Positions 1 through 9,900 of a DNA stretch of 24,078 nucleotides are shown one piece after another (the first letter of the stretch is position 1; every line of letters starts with the position of its first letter). Below the pieces are notes generated by a model, which saw only the letters and a program-made list of their open reading frames with translations, had not been told where the DNA came from and ran no database searches. The translations under genes and the position numbers were made by a program. Source of the DNA: Amoeboaphelidium occidentale (taxonomy: Eukaryota > Aphelidiomycota > Aphelidea); NCBI GenBank assembly GCA_023515795.1, contig JALGPX010000107.1, positions 1-24,078 of the forward strand, written 5' to 3'.

Positions 1-89
1 AAACAAAGTCGGTGCTCTGATTCAGTGAAACAGATCGTGTTACAGAATTCTGACAGAATAGCAACAAGAGATACAAGAAAGCTTTTGCG

Positions 90-95
90 TTTATT
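90..95 (-). terminator. Poly(A) signal of the Ran gene
   Basis: An AATAAA hexamer on the minus strand lies about 33 nt downstream of the Ran stop codon, a normal place for a polyadenylation signal. Bases 1-89 show nothing else that I can support. Confidence 0.5.
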
Positions 96-127
96 ACTTA
101 CTCCATCAAGCCAGAACCTCTAAAGAC

Positions 128-906
128 TTACAAATCCTCATCTTCCTCAGGCAATGGTTGAGCAGCAGCCAATTCCAACTCCTTCTTGTACTGATCCATC
201 AACTGTGGGTCAATTGTGACTTCAGGAGGCGCCAATGCAGGAGATGCGACAAATTCCAAGTTTGGGTTTCTATAAAGGTTATAATTGAAAACAAAAATAA
301 ACGCGCTTACCCAGTGAGCTTTCTAGCCAACCACAAGAAAGGCTTCTCAAAGTTGTAATTGCTCTTTGCAGAAATATCGTAGTACTGCAAGTTCTTCTTC
401 CTGTGGAATGTAATGTTCTTAGCCTTGACTTTTCTTTCTTTGATATCGACCTTGTTACCGCAAAGCACGATTGGAATGTTCTCGCACACACGAACCAAAT
501 CACGATGCCAGTTAGGAACATTCTTATAAGTGATACGGGAGGTGACGTCAAACATGATTATCGCAGACTTTCCGTTAATGTAGTAACCATCACGCAAACC
601 GCCAAACTTTTCCTGTCCAGCCGTGTCCCAAGTGTCGAAACGAATTGGGCCAAAATTTGTGTGGAACAACAACGGATGTACTTCAACACCCAAAGTGGCT
701 ACAGAAATTAATTTTGGCTCCGACGCTGACTCGCAGCTTACCGACGTATTTCTTTTCGAATTCACCAGTCAAGTGACGTTTAACAAAAGTTGTCTTTCCA
801 GTACCACCGTCTCCCACTAGAACGAGCTAAGACGATGAGTCACTCTTTGCTTTAATAAATAAATTACTTTAAATGTTGGAATGTTGTCAGGTTGAGCAGC
901 TGCCAT
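128..906 (-). CDS. GTP-binding nuclear protein Ran (Gsp1-type)
   Basis: Small GTPase that drives nucleocytoplasmic transport and spindle assembly. Exons are 906-868, 826-742, 698-311 and 269-128, with introns of 41, 43 and 41 nt, all GT-AG. Spliced length is 654 nt, 217 residues, the usual Ran size. Visible are the P-loop GDGGTGKTT, the Ran switch I segment [24 protein letters not shown], the guanine-specificity motif [16 protein letters not shown], and the acidic tail ending EEDEDL that marks Ran among Ras-like GTPases. The start MAAAQPDN was chosen because it gives the family length. In-frame ATGs at 1023 and 972, with no stop between them and 906, could give a 39- or 22-residue extension but more likely lie in the 5' leader. 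Identity is near certain; splice sites are inferred from family alignment and reading frame. Confidence 0.97.
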
Positions 907-1055
907 TTGTTTAGTTGTTTCCTGTTGAGTTAGAAAAAACAAAGCGGGAGTGATTTCGAGATCGGCGTTCATTTCGGTTGAGGGTTCAATCGCTTTTGAT
1001 ATTGAAAAACAGAATAGTTTCATTTAAATTCTATTGATAATTATCCTTTGCTACA

Positions 1056-3338
1056 TTAAGCTGAATTGCTCAACTTATCTAGCTTTTGTTTGCGCTTTTC
1101 ATGGAACTTGCTTTCGATTTTCTGTCTTCTTCTTTCCTCTTCCAGAACGAAAACTTCGCATTCTTTCTTGGCTTTAGGAATGTCAATGAGCCAGTACATC
1201 ATGCATAACGGCAATATGAGTGTGAATAGAACGTAGCCAAATCCAGCTCTCAAGTTGCCATTGGGACCTGCCAGAGCACCAACGACTAAAGGGCCTATCC
1301 AAGATGTTCCACGATCAGATATTTCGTACAGAGCAAAGAATTCGGATTCTTTACCTTTTGGAACAACATCTGTAAACAAAACACGCGAGAAAGAAAGAAT
1401 AGGTGCAAACAAAGAGCCAAACAGAACAACAGCAACGTACATTTCTAACGATGAAGACAATCCGAAACCCAAAGTTATTTGAGGACCCAGCTGGACTTTT
1501 CCTGTAACATTAATGTATCCCAACAGACCGTATGTAGGCAATAAGCAACCTATGCACAACAAAACCATCAAAGTTCTTTTCGTAGTCCATTGAAGTCTAC
1601 GCGAAAGCCATAACCAAAAGTAAACACCAAATAATGCACCAATAGGAGTAATAGCTACGGCGATGGCAATTTGAGTATCTGTCATCTGTGCATTTGATCT
1701 TGCAAACAAAATTGCTATTTGGCCAATAGTGCTTAATGCATCCGAGAAGATAAAGTATGCAACAAGATACAGGAAAGTGTTTGGGAGTCTCTTGAAATGC
1801 TTAACAGCATAGAATGTCTTTTTCCATGAGAACCAAATAAAGTTCTTTGCGCTTTTGGGGAGAGGAGGTCCAGGCCTTGGATGTAGATTTTTCCATGTGT
1901 AAATTGAGAATACAAACCACCAGATTCCTGAGACTGCAATACATATTTGTAGGGCATACGTGTCATTATTTCTAGAAAGAATAATACCAAACGAAATTAA
2001 CAAGAGAAAAAGATTAGCTAAATAAGCCGCCGCAAGGCCGTGTGTAGACAGAGTGTTACTGAGATGATTTTCAACTCTGGTTTTTTGCTTCAAACGCTCT
2101 CTGCTTGACGAACGAGCCTTTGATTTGCGCTTTATAAGGCCGTAGGATTCATTCAAGAGATTCTCTTCGGCCACTTTAGGAGTAACTTCAATAGGAGTTT
2201 CTTGCAGAGGAATTGGCTCACTTGGCGGATCATGCTCAACTTCCAATAAGTCTTGCAGTGTTGGTCTTTCTTCCTGTATAACATCCTTGATCTCCTTCAT
2301 TTCTTCCTCAATAGCATTTTCCACTTTATCTTCAGCTAAATTCGATTTTAAACCCGAAAGAGCTTTATCAAGAGGATTCTTAACCTTTTTAACTAAAGAT
2401 TTGAATTTCTGGCTAAGACCAAGAAGAGAAAATTCGAGATAATTAATAGATTTCAAATCGATATTTTCTTCTAAATTCAAAACAGCCGGGTGATTACGCA
2501 CAAGAACTCCCAAGTAAGCATTGTAAAAAACAGTCGTGGCCCCGTAGAAAACATTTGCTAGAATCGTGTAAATTGCTGCGAGCCAAAACAGATCTGGGCT
2601 GATAACAGTCAAAAACAACACAGCGGTAATAATCGATAACAAAGAGAAGATAAATAACAAGTTTTTTCTCCAATTGCCAAAATCTGCCAAAACGCCAAGA
2701 GAAATGAACGTTAAAGCTTGAAGAATAACAGAAATCGCGGTAACATACAAAACAAACGAAACGGTGGAAATCCAAACAGTCCCAAGTCTGACCTCACACG
2801 GCGATGAGTCCGCACTTGAAGCTGCAGCCTGACTAGTTGAGATTTTTGAATCTTGATCAAGACCAACTGCAACGCCAGGCTCCGACTGACATGGTGTATT
2901 CTCAGTACCAGGAACCCTACCAACTGCTCTGGCCATTCCGTCAAGCACCAAAGGAATAAACACTTGCATAGCAACTGAAGGGAAAACTCCGGATGCAAAA
3001 TCGTAAATAATCCATGCCAAGAATTCCCTCTTCTGTGTTGGAGGTTGTGGTGGCGCTCGCGCAATCAAATGCTCCTCTTCAAACTCGGACAAAACAATAT
3101 CCTCGTCATCCGGGGCAAAATTGTTTGCCGTGCATGCACTAGGCTGCCCTTCTAAATCTTCTGGGTAGTCGACATGTTCTGTATCATTCTCCAGAGGATG
3201 TTCAATCTCATCGGTGCTCGCTAGAGGTGATGTTGTCTGATAAGTTCCGCTAATTAGGAACGAACTCGCAGTCTTGTAGCTCGCGTTAACCGGTTCATCT
3301 TCCATCCTACCAGTAGGATCTTCATTATCTGATGACAT
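1056..3338 (-). CDS. Atg22-family vacuolar transporter
   Basis: Single-exon 760-residue membrane protein of the Atg22 family (major facilitator type). In yeast, Atg22 exports amino acids from the vacuole after autophagic breakdown. The N-terminal 100 residues are acidic and hydrophilic. The first membrane segment carries a family-like IIYDFASGVFPSV (about residues 110-122), and STHGLAAAYLANL (about 431-443) matches the family's G-x(2)-GY-like segment. Around ten or more hydrophobic segments follow in two blocks. The two blocks are separated by a charged loop of about 145 residues (about 285-430), rich in Lys/Glu and ending in RKSKARSSSRERLKQK. Yeast Atg22 is near 530 residues, so the N-terminus and loop explain the extra length. 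The ATG at 3338 lies 136 bp from the divergent downstream gene. The C-terminus is Lys-rich and cytosolic-looking. Transported substrate cannot be read from sequence. Confidence 0.85.
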   Translation of the reverse strand: MSSDNEDPTGRMEDEPVNASYKTASSFLISGTYQTTSPLASTDEIEHPLENDTEHVDYPEDLEGQPSACTANNFAPDDEDIVLSEFEEEHLIARAPPQPPTQKREFLAWIIYDFASGVFPSVAMQVFIPLVLDGMARAVGRVPGTENTPCQSEPGVAVGLDQDSKISTSQAAASSADSSPCEVRLGTVWISTVSFVLYVTAISVILQALTFISLGVLADFGNWRKNLLFIFSLLSIITAVLFLTVISPDLFWLAAIYTILANVFYGATTVFYNAYLGVLVRNHPAVLNLEENIDLKSINYLEFSLLGLSQKFKSLVKKVKNPLDKALSGLKSNLAEDKVENAIEEEMKEIKDVIQEERPTLQDLLEVEHDPPSEPIPLQETPIEVTPKVAEENLLNESYGLIKRKSKARSSSRERLKQKTRVENHLSNTLSTHGLAAAYLANLFLLLISFGIILSRNNDTYALQICIAVSGIWWFVFSIYTWKNLHPRPGPPLPKSAKNFIWFSWKKTFYAVKHFKRLPNTFLYLVAYFIFSDALSTIGQIAILFARSNAQMTDTQIAIAVAITPIGALFGVYFWLWLSRRLQWTTKRTLMVLLCIGCLLPTYGLLGYINVTGKVQLGPQITLGFGLSSSLEMYVAVVLFGSLFAPILSFSRVLFTDVVPKGKESEFFALYEISDRGTSWIGPLVVGALAGPNGNLRAGFGYVLFTLILPLCMMYWLIDIPKAKKECEVFVLEEERRRQKIESKFHEKRKQKLDKLSNSA

Positions 3339-3474
3339 TTTGAGGTCAATTTTCAGTCAGAGTGAAAACTGAACAGAAAGCTTGAAGTGAACCAGCCAAT
3401 CAAAGGAATGTTTAGAGAGTATGAGGTTTTGACTGTAACTTCTGTTTCAACTAGTGACTCACGCTCCAGTCTTG

Positions 3475-4149
3475 ATGAATTCAAATATCTTGAACGATAA
3501 GTCTGATGGCCTAGAGGATCCATCGGGCTTGAGAGATAATGTGGATGACATAGCTCCGAAAGATAGTGTGTCAAACGCAAATTCTTACTCGAGCTCAGAA
3601 TTGCGTAAAGTTCGCGATAGCCTTATTCAGCTGCTTCAATATTCAGGAATGGCTGCTAAAACTGTTATCAAGGTCGAGACCCCTAGTAGAAAGCGCGGTG
3701 TCTTCAATGTTTCGTCGATACCGACATTGGACAGCCTGCTTGAGCTGTTATCAAACGCTCCTACTCTTGGCTTAAACGCCCCTGCAAAGAAATTATTTTG
3801 GAAGAGTGGTGGTAGGCTTTGGCCGGTTCACGATATCAGCCTTCTTGTTCATGATAGCCTTTACATCGTGTATTCGGAATTAGATGTTATTCCCGTCCTT
3901 AGTCCTCAAGCCTCAGTTCCAACCAGTCCTGAAACAAAATCATTTGCATGTATGGATGATTTTTACAAGGAATTGCAGAAAGCCGAAGAGTTAGATAAAG
4001 AAGAAATTGATATTATCCAAGATATCTTCGACAGAAATAGGATGAAGGTCAAGTATTTACCAAATATAACAGATGACATGTTGATTGAGTGTGGAATGGA
4101 AGAAGGAGGTTTACGTGAAGCAGTCTTATTATTCCTAGGCAAACTTTGA
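3475..4149 (+). CDS. Orphan protein with SAM-like C-terminus
   Basis: A 224-residue protein with no family I can name. The first in-frame ATG is at 3475; the frame stays open a little upstream (to a GTG at 3454), but that is not a likely eukaryotic start. Residues about 60-140 have a beta-rich pattern with TLDSLLELLSNAP and ending SLYIVYSELD, reminiscent of a ubiquitin-like or doublecortin-like fold. The end of the protein, with ITDDMLIECGMEEGG followed by REAVLLFLGKL, fits the SAM consensus of a Leu-rich turn, then G(I/M), then a final helix. Both domain readings are inference. It diverges from the Atg22 gene with a 136-bp shared upstream region and converges with the kinase gene across 29 bp. 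Confidence 0.75.
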   Translation: MNSNILNDKSDGLEDPSGLRDNVDDIAPKDSVSNANSYSSSELRKVRDSLIQLLQYSGMAAKTVIKVETPSRKRGVFNVSSIPTLDSLLELLSNAPTLGLNAPAKKLFWKSGGRLWPVHDISLLVHDSLYIVYSELDVIPVLSPQASVPTSPETKSFACMDDFYKELQKAEELDKEEIDIIQDIFDRNRMKVKYLPNITDDMLIECGMEEGGLREAVLLFLGKL

Positions 4150-4163
4150 ATAGAAGCAAAACC

Positions 4164-4169
4164 TTTATT
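4164..4169 (-). terminator. Poly(A) signal of the kinase gene
   Basis: AATAAA on the minus strand, about 10 nt downstream of the kinase stop. It sits in the 29-bp spacer between two convergent stop codons, so the two 3' UTRs must overlap if transcripts end normally. Confidence 0.45.
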
Positions 4170-4178
4170 AGCGTAATA

Positions 4179-6396
4179 TTAACCTTTCAAAGCGTTCATC
4201 ACGCGGTCATAAGCATTCTTGTAACTTATCGCATCGCCACCTAAACGCTTTGTTTTCACTGCAAGCATTGGGAGCAACCAAACCTTAACAATCTCAATCT
4301 CAAAAATTACATCCCCGCTAGCTGGAGTACTGAACTTGCAATTATAAACCCACTTTCCTCTCTTTTCAGTTGACAGTCCATTTTCTCCAAATTCCTGTTT
4401 AGAGAAGATAAACGAATTCTGTAAAACGCTTTCCAATTGTTTCATCAACGCAACAGGATCCTTGTGAGCAACAGACTGTAATTGCGTTGAATAGCGAACA
4501 GTACGAATTTCATCTCCGTAACTTTCATGTCTACCAAAACCTAAAACTTCACTTAAACTCATTCTTCTTGAGTGTCCATTCGCAGTGCTATGTACATCGG
4601 TTATTGTCGGGCTACGACTGTGAGGAGCGGAAGGCTTTGAGAATGTTGCCTCTTCTCCTTCTGCGATCTGTTCCATACTTGGAGCGATCGATCTTCGCCT
4701 ATTGCCAAGGTTTGCGTGATTCTGTGTTGGTGCAAGCATGTTATTTTGATCTGGTGTTTGCAAGTGGTTTGAACCAGGTTTATGTCCACTTGATTTTGCG
4801 CTTGCATCAGTAAATGCTCTTGCTGGAACAGGAGCCGGCTTTAATTGAACATTAACCGGAGCTGCCACAACAGGGACTGGAGTTGCAACAGAATGCCTTC
4901 TTCCATGAGCCGCACCAGAATCATTTTGTTCGTTAGCCAGTTGAGAAACAGGCTCTGCAGAGGTTGGAGCAGCCTTTGAGCGGTACGCAGTCTTATAAAA
5001 TACAGAGTTTGGATCAACTGATGCTGATCTCTGTCTTTGGTCCGATTGCTGTGATGAAGGAGGAATTTTTCCAGAAGTAGCATTATCTCTGGATCCAAAT
5101 GGATTCATTTTTGATAAAGTACTAGCCAAAGACCCACGCCTACTTCCGTGTACTTTTGCAGAAGTTGTGGCAGAATTGTAACCTTCGTCGTAACTTGGAG
5201 AGACAGCTTCAATCTTTGGAACTGCAACAGACGGAGTTTCAGCATATGCTTCAACTGGTTTGTTAAGGCTATCGTCGCTTTTCTTGTTTTCAGAAGCTTC
5301 GATTTTACGGAATTGATACACAGTGAATCCATCTTGTTGTTGTACATTTGAAACCATCTTGTCGATTTCACTGTCAAGATCTGTTCCAGGAGCTCTACTC
5401 GAAGCTAAAACTTTAGGTAGAATTCTTGGAGGAGGTGAGTTTTCTCCGATATTAAGCCAAGTGTCCATCCTAAGGTCATCCATGGTAACTCTTTTTGTTG
5501 GATCCTTTACTAATAGCTTTGTCAAAAGGTTGCGTAATTCCGTTGAGAAATGTGGCGGACAAGTATATTTGACTCCTTTGATCTGAGCGTATAATTCAGA
5601 TATTGAGTCGCATTTGAATGGAGGCTTTCCTGATATCATAATAAACAGCACAATACCAAGAGACCTTTAAATTAGAAACGACATCTTCGTCAATTAACGT
5701 ACCATATATCAGCTGAAGGACCAATGTACTTAATACCGCTAACAAGCTCTGGTGCCGCCTAACAAAGTAAATCACAAACACGACTAGTGTACATATAATG
5801 GAGTCCCACAGAAGGTGTTTAAGAACTGGTCCGCCGAGAATATCGTTCTTCCTAACCCAAAATCTGAGAGCATCAAATTTTTATCTCCGGACAAAAGCAT
5901 ATTCTCTAATTTCAAATCCCTGTGAATAACACCAGCTAAGTGACAATGATCAATAGCCGCGACAAGTTGTCTGAAGAATTTGCGACCTTCTTTCTCGGAA
6001 AGACTGCCCTTTGCCGCAATGTAATCGATCAGTTCTCCGCCACTAGCATAATCCATGATAATGTAAAGTTCGCTCTCGGCATCAATAACTTCGTGCAGTT
6101 TGATCACGTTCGGATGGTCAAGTCTCATCAACAACTTGACTTCTTTTGAAAGAGTACTCAACACAGAAGATCCACTATTTTCAACCTTCTTTTCTTTCTC
6201 GCCGTTCTTTTCCTTGTCTTCCTCCTTCTTGATGATCTTGATCGCAACCTACATGATCAGACCTTTTGTGACCAACTCTAACCTTCTCATTAGTTAATTT
6301 ATGGGTTGCGACCTTGACTTTAGAGAATGCACCTTCTCCTATGGTCCTTCCTATTCGATACTCCCCCAATAGCTTTCTTTTTGCCAGCACGCTCAT
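4179..6396 (-). CDS. Kin1/MARK-like Ser/Thr kinase with KA1 domain
   Basis: CAMK-group kinase of the Kin1/Par-1/MARK or AMPK-related type, a family that controls cell polarity and membrane-cortex organisation. Exons are 6396-6283, 6248-5793, 5758-5703 and 5664-4179; introns are 34, 34 and 38 nt; product 703 residues. The kinase domain spans about 11-280: GEGAFSKVKV, catalytic VAIK (K42), HRDLKLEN (D149), DFG (D167), activation loop NTFCGTPLYAAPE with T183 at the position LKB1-type kinases phosphorylate, then a domain end DLRMDTWLNIG. A Lys/Glu-rich insertion of about 20 residues lies between beta3 and helix C. Residues 290-640 are Ser/Pro-rich and disordered-looking. The last 60 residues match KA1, with FEIEIVKVWLLPMLAVKTKR and a conserved-looking YKNAYDRVMNAL. 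I see no clear UBA domain after the kinase. The ATG at 6396 lies 50 bp from a TATA motif. Confidence 0.92.
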
Positions 6397-6445
6397 CAAT
6401 ATCACTAAAACAGCTGTTTTCAGTCAAACGTTGATTCTTGCTGGT

Positions 6446-6454
6446 CTATTTATA
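6446..6454 (-). promoter_or_regulatory. TATA box of the kinase gene
   Basis: TATAAATAG on the minus strand, 50 bp upstream of the kinase ATG. The same nine bases occur upstream of the divergent RhoGEF. With initiation about 30 bp downstream, the 5' leader would be only about 20 nt. Confidence 0.45.
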
Positions 6455-6508
6455 TCTCCGAACTTGATTCTGCCAATCTTTGGAGATCATGAAATTGAAC
6501 AAGGCTTT

Positions 6509-6811
6509 TCAATGCTGCATTAATTCCGTTGCGTTTAGCCAGTTTAAGTAATGATCAAGATATTGATTGTAAACCGACGAGGAACGGTGAAAATCGTGAG
6601 CGTTAATTATGATATTAAAGAAGTCGCATAAAAAACGCTTGGTTTGCATTGATATATGCAAATTCAAAAACGAGGGCTTCGGTACCACACTAAAATTACC
6701 TCTGTATTCGCTAAAATCCAGTGCTTGAAACAAAATTAGATTCAAAGATGGCGTCGTAAAGTTCCAGGTTGTCTTTGCTGGCAAAAAGTCTTTAGCCTTT
6801 AACAGAGTCAT
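6509..6811 (-). CDS. Possible small orphan gene (100 codons)
   Basis: ATG-to-TGA frame of 100 codons inside the divergent promoter region. The protein is rich in Phe, Leu, Asn and His, with no signal peptide, no membrane helix and no recognisable domain; its end is QYLDHYLNWLNATELMQH. It would have to be transcribed between the two TATA motifs. Codon choice does not look obviously non-coding, but a frame this size can arise by chance in 575 bp, so I rate it low. Confidence 0.2.
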   Translation of the reverse strand: MTLLKAKDFLPAKTTWNFTTPSLNLILFQALDFSEYRGNFSVVPKPSFLNLHISMQTKRFLCDFFNIIINAHDFHRSSSVYNQYLDHYLNWLNATELMQH

Positions 6812-6930
6812 GCCAGAAAGACCTTTACTAAGATCTTAATTAAAGCCTTGAAACCAAAGTTAAATTCCTTTTTTACCTTTCGTAGCGAAACTGTTTGATC
6901 GCGCTTTTGGAGCTGTTTCAACGCAAAATC

Positions 6931-6939
6931 TATAAATAG
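6931..6939 (+). promoter_or_regulatory. TATA box of the RhoGEF gene
   Basis: TATAAATAG, 32 bp upstream of the RhoGEF ATG. It is identical to the motif upstream of the divergent kinase, which supports both as core promoter elements. It implies a very short 5' leader. Confidence 0.5.
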
Positions 6940-6971
6940 TTTCCTTCAATTTTTCGTAATAACGTTATAAA

Positions 6972-9900
6972 ATGGCTTCAGACGCTCCTGATAGTGCTCG
7001 AAACTCTGTAGCCGATAATTCTAAGCTTACTGATGGACATTCTGTGGCGTCCAAAGATTTCTCTATTCTGACTGCTGCTGAGCTGGAAGCGTTAAGCCCA
7101 ACCATATCGACCAGTCCACGACACTCTGTTCTTACTACTGCTGGTCTCGAGGATCCCTCAGAGTCAACCGCATCGGAGATATTACGCCCTGTTTCAAGTG
7201 TACAGCCTGAAACTCTATCACCGGCAGAGTACGAGAAGAAGCGAATGAGACGATTTCTGGTTATACAAGAGTTGTATGAGACTGAGAAAGGATACGTTAA
7301 TGATTTGAACAATTTTGTTCGTAACTTTCTTGATCCATTGAACAGCGCATATCTTGCTGGTGTCGCCGTGTCGGTTCAATACAAGCCTGAAACAACTAAT
7401 GCAGCTGAAATTGTGCAGAATACAACATTTGGCAATGAACAAAGAGGCGTTTGGATTACTTTTGATCAGAAGCAAAGTATTGTAAGAAACGCGAGCAACT
7501 TGCTTAGAGTACAAAAATTGTTCTTAAAGCTCATGGAAGAAGCTGTGAAGAGCACCACATCCGGTGCCACAGCGACCGAAGAACAGATTGCAGCTTCTGG
7601 TGGATTATCTCCTGATCCAAGCGTGCTACAAGTCGCCAGATGTTTCCTGACTATGATGTCCAAGTTAGAAGGCGTATACCTACCGTTTTGCTCTCAACAT
7701 GATACAGCTTTAGAGACTTTAGCCACGATAAAGAAGTCACACCCTTATCAATTGCAGACATTTGTAGACGAATGTCGCGGAAAGATGAACACCAAGTTAG
7801 AAATTCAAGATTTTCTCATTAAGCCAGTGCAAAGAATCTGTAAGTATCCTTTATTGATGAAAGAAATACTGAAAGGAACTATTCCTAATACTCCTGATTA
7901 CTTTGAGATGACAGAGGCTTTCGATAAAATTCGTGTACTTGTCTCAGCTATCAATGAAAAGAAGAAAGTTGCAGAAAATGAAAGAAAGAAGGACGTGATA
8001 CTTTCACGCCTTAATTCCGGCAACTCTAACGGAATACAGCTTTTGGGGGCTGCCTTTAATTTCGCATTTGATGAAGACACAAAGACTATTCCTGTAAATC
8101 AAACAGGACAGGATCTAATCAACCAAATAGGACAGCTTCAAAAGGGTGGAGGGCTCAATGTCAATGATTTGGGCACACATGATTTCCCATTTTCTGCGCA
8201 ACTTAATCCACAAAATGAGATCAATTATCTTGGCGTTTTTATGTTTCCAGAAATTATCTTGGTACTTTGGCCAAAAAAGTCTTCACTTTACCACACAATT
8301 CATGTTATTCCGTTCAAAGATATCGTGAACGTTCAAGAGCTGACATTTGATGCTGTACTAGAGAATCAATTATTCAAGAGCAGCTTCAGAATATCCTGGT
8401 CTGTAAAGTATGGAAAGTTCGTGGCATATCGTAGCATTGACCTGGGAGCTAAATCAGACAAGGAAAAGTACTCATGGCTAGATCAAATCTCCAAATTTCT
8501 GCCAGCTGATAAAATCCAGTTTCATTCTGCGAGTTCAGAAGCTGCAGAATCGGAAAATGTTAAGACTATTGGCGCTAATCAGAGCAGAGCCAGTCTGCCG
8601 TTGAAAAGAGCAGGCGAAAGTGGAGTGCTACCGTCTGGTAAAGAAGAAAGTCCTACCCCGACTTCAGCCGAAGATGCTGCAATAGTTGGCCAACAAATGC
8701 AAGTTGACCTCAAATTTTCAGAGGTTTACACAACTGAAAGTTTGGTAATGAATTCTCAACAAGGCTCAAAAGGTTCAAAAGGCCAGACTCATAGCAGTGG
8801 ATTATCTTCGTCAAGTAATGTGCCTAATTCTAGCGGTACTTTGAAAGGGCTTTTCAGGAAAAGCAGCCAAAACAGAGGTCCATCGCCTTCATTGAACGTT
8901 CCCGTCACGATGGAAAATAATACGGAGAAGCAAGATGACAAGAGCGGTGTAACTAGACGGCCATCGCAGAAAAAATCAAGGCCGCTCTCTATGTTTGGCA
9001 CAAGCTCAACTTCTAAAGAAGATTCTGAAGATTACTCGAAGAGAGCATTATTCAGTGGAAATGATCTACCATCTTTGAATAATGTTTCTGGTGACAATAA
9101 CGGAGCCCCAGAACCGTCTCCGATAGCAAATGTTCAAAGTGCAAAGAAAAGTATAACAGATATGGCCAACGCAGTCAAGAAACTTGTAAGAGCAAGATCA
9201 TCTTCAGTTTCCAACTTGAAAGCAGCAGATACGAGCTCTCAGCAGAATGTTTCTGACTTACAGTCAAGCAAACACAAATCTGGCTCACGTTCTAGCGTCG
9301 CACAAGACAACGGAGAGGAAGGAGATAAAAAATGGGGCTCAGGAATCAAAGGCAAGATTATGGCTGTTGGTAAATTTGCCAGACGAAAAAGTATTTCTTC
9401 CACAAACATTGCCGATATGAGTTCAACTTCCCAATTAAAATCATCTCCTTCCACAGACACGGTTAATCAAGGAAAAGACGTCAAGGGATCGAATGTAAGT
9501 TTAGCTCAAACAGAAGCGGGAGACAAAAAGAAGTCTGGTTTCTTTTCTTCTCTCACAAGATCTATGTCCAAAAGGAAACAGAAAGACTCTTTATCGAATA
9601 ATGTTCCAGCGGACGCGAAATCCAGTCAGATGGAATTGTCAAAGAAATCGAAAGATCATAACAGTCAAGACAGTGGAATAGCAGGAAGTGGAGCTGCGAC
9701 AGCATTAAGTTCTTCTGCAAAAACAGGTACAGCTTTATTATCGACAAACAGCAAAGAGTCTTTAACTCAATCAGTTGATCAAAGTGATCATAAATCACAG
9801 GAATCGCTTGGTTCTTCACAGCCTGGTGGCTCAAGAAACAACTCAATACAACGTTCAAATAATCAGCTTTATCATGTTAGCCATTCTTCTACGGCAGATT

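Larger units (their letters stand above)
6397..6971. other. Divergent intergenic region between kinase and RhoGEF
   Basis: 575 bp separating two divergent starts. It carries the motif TATAAATAG on each strand close to the respective ATG, and one minus-strand frame of 100 codons in the middle (separate entry). No other feature was recognised. Confidence 0.6.
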
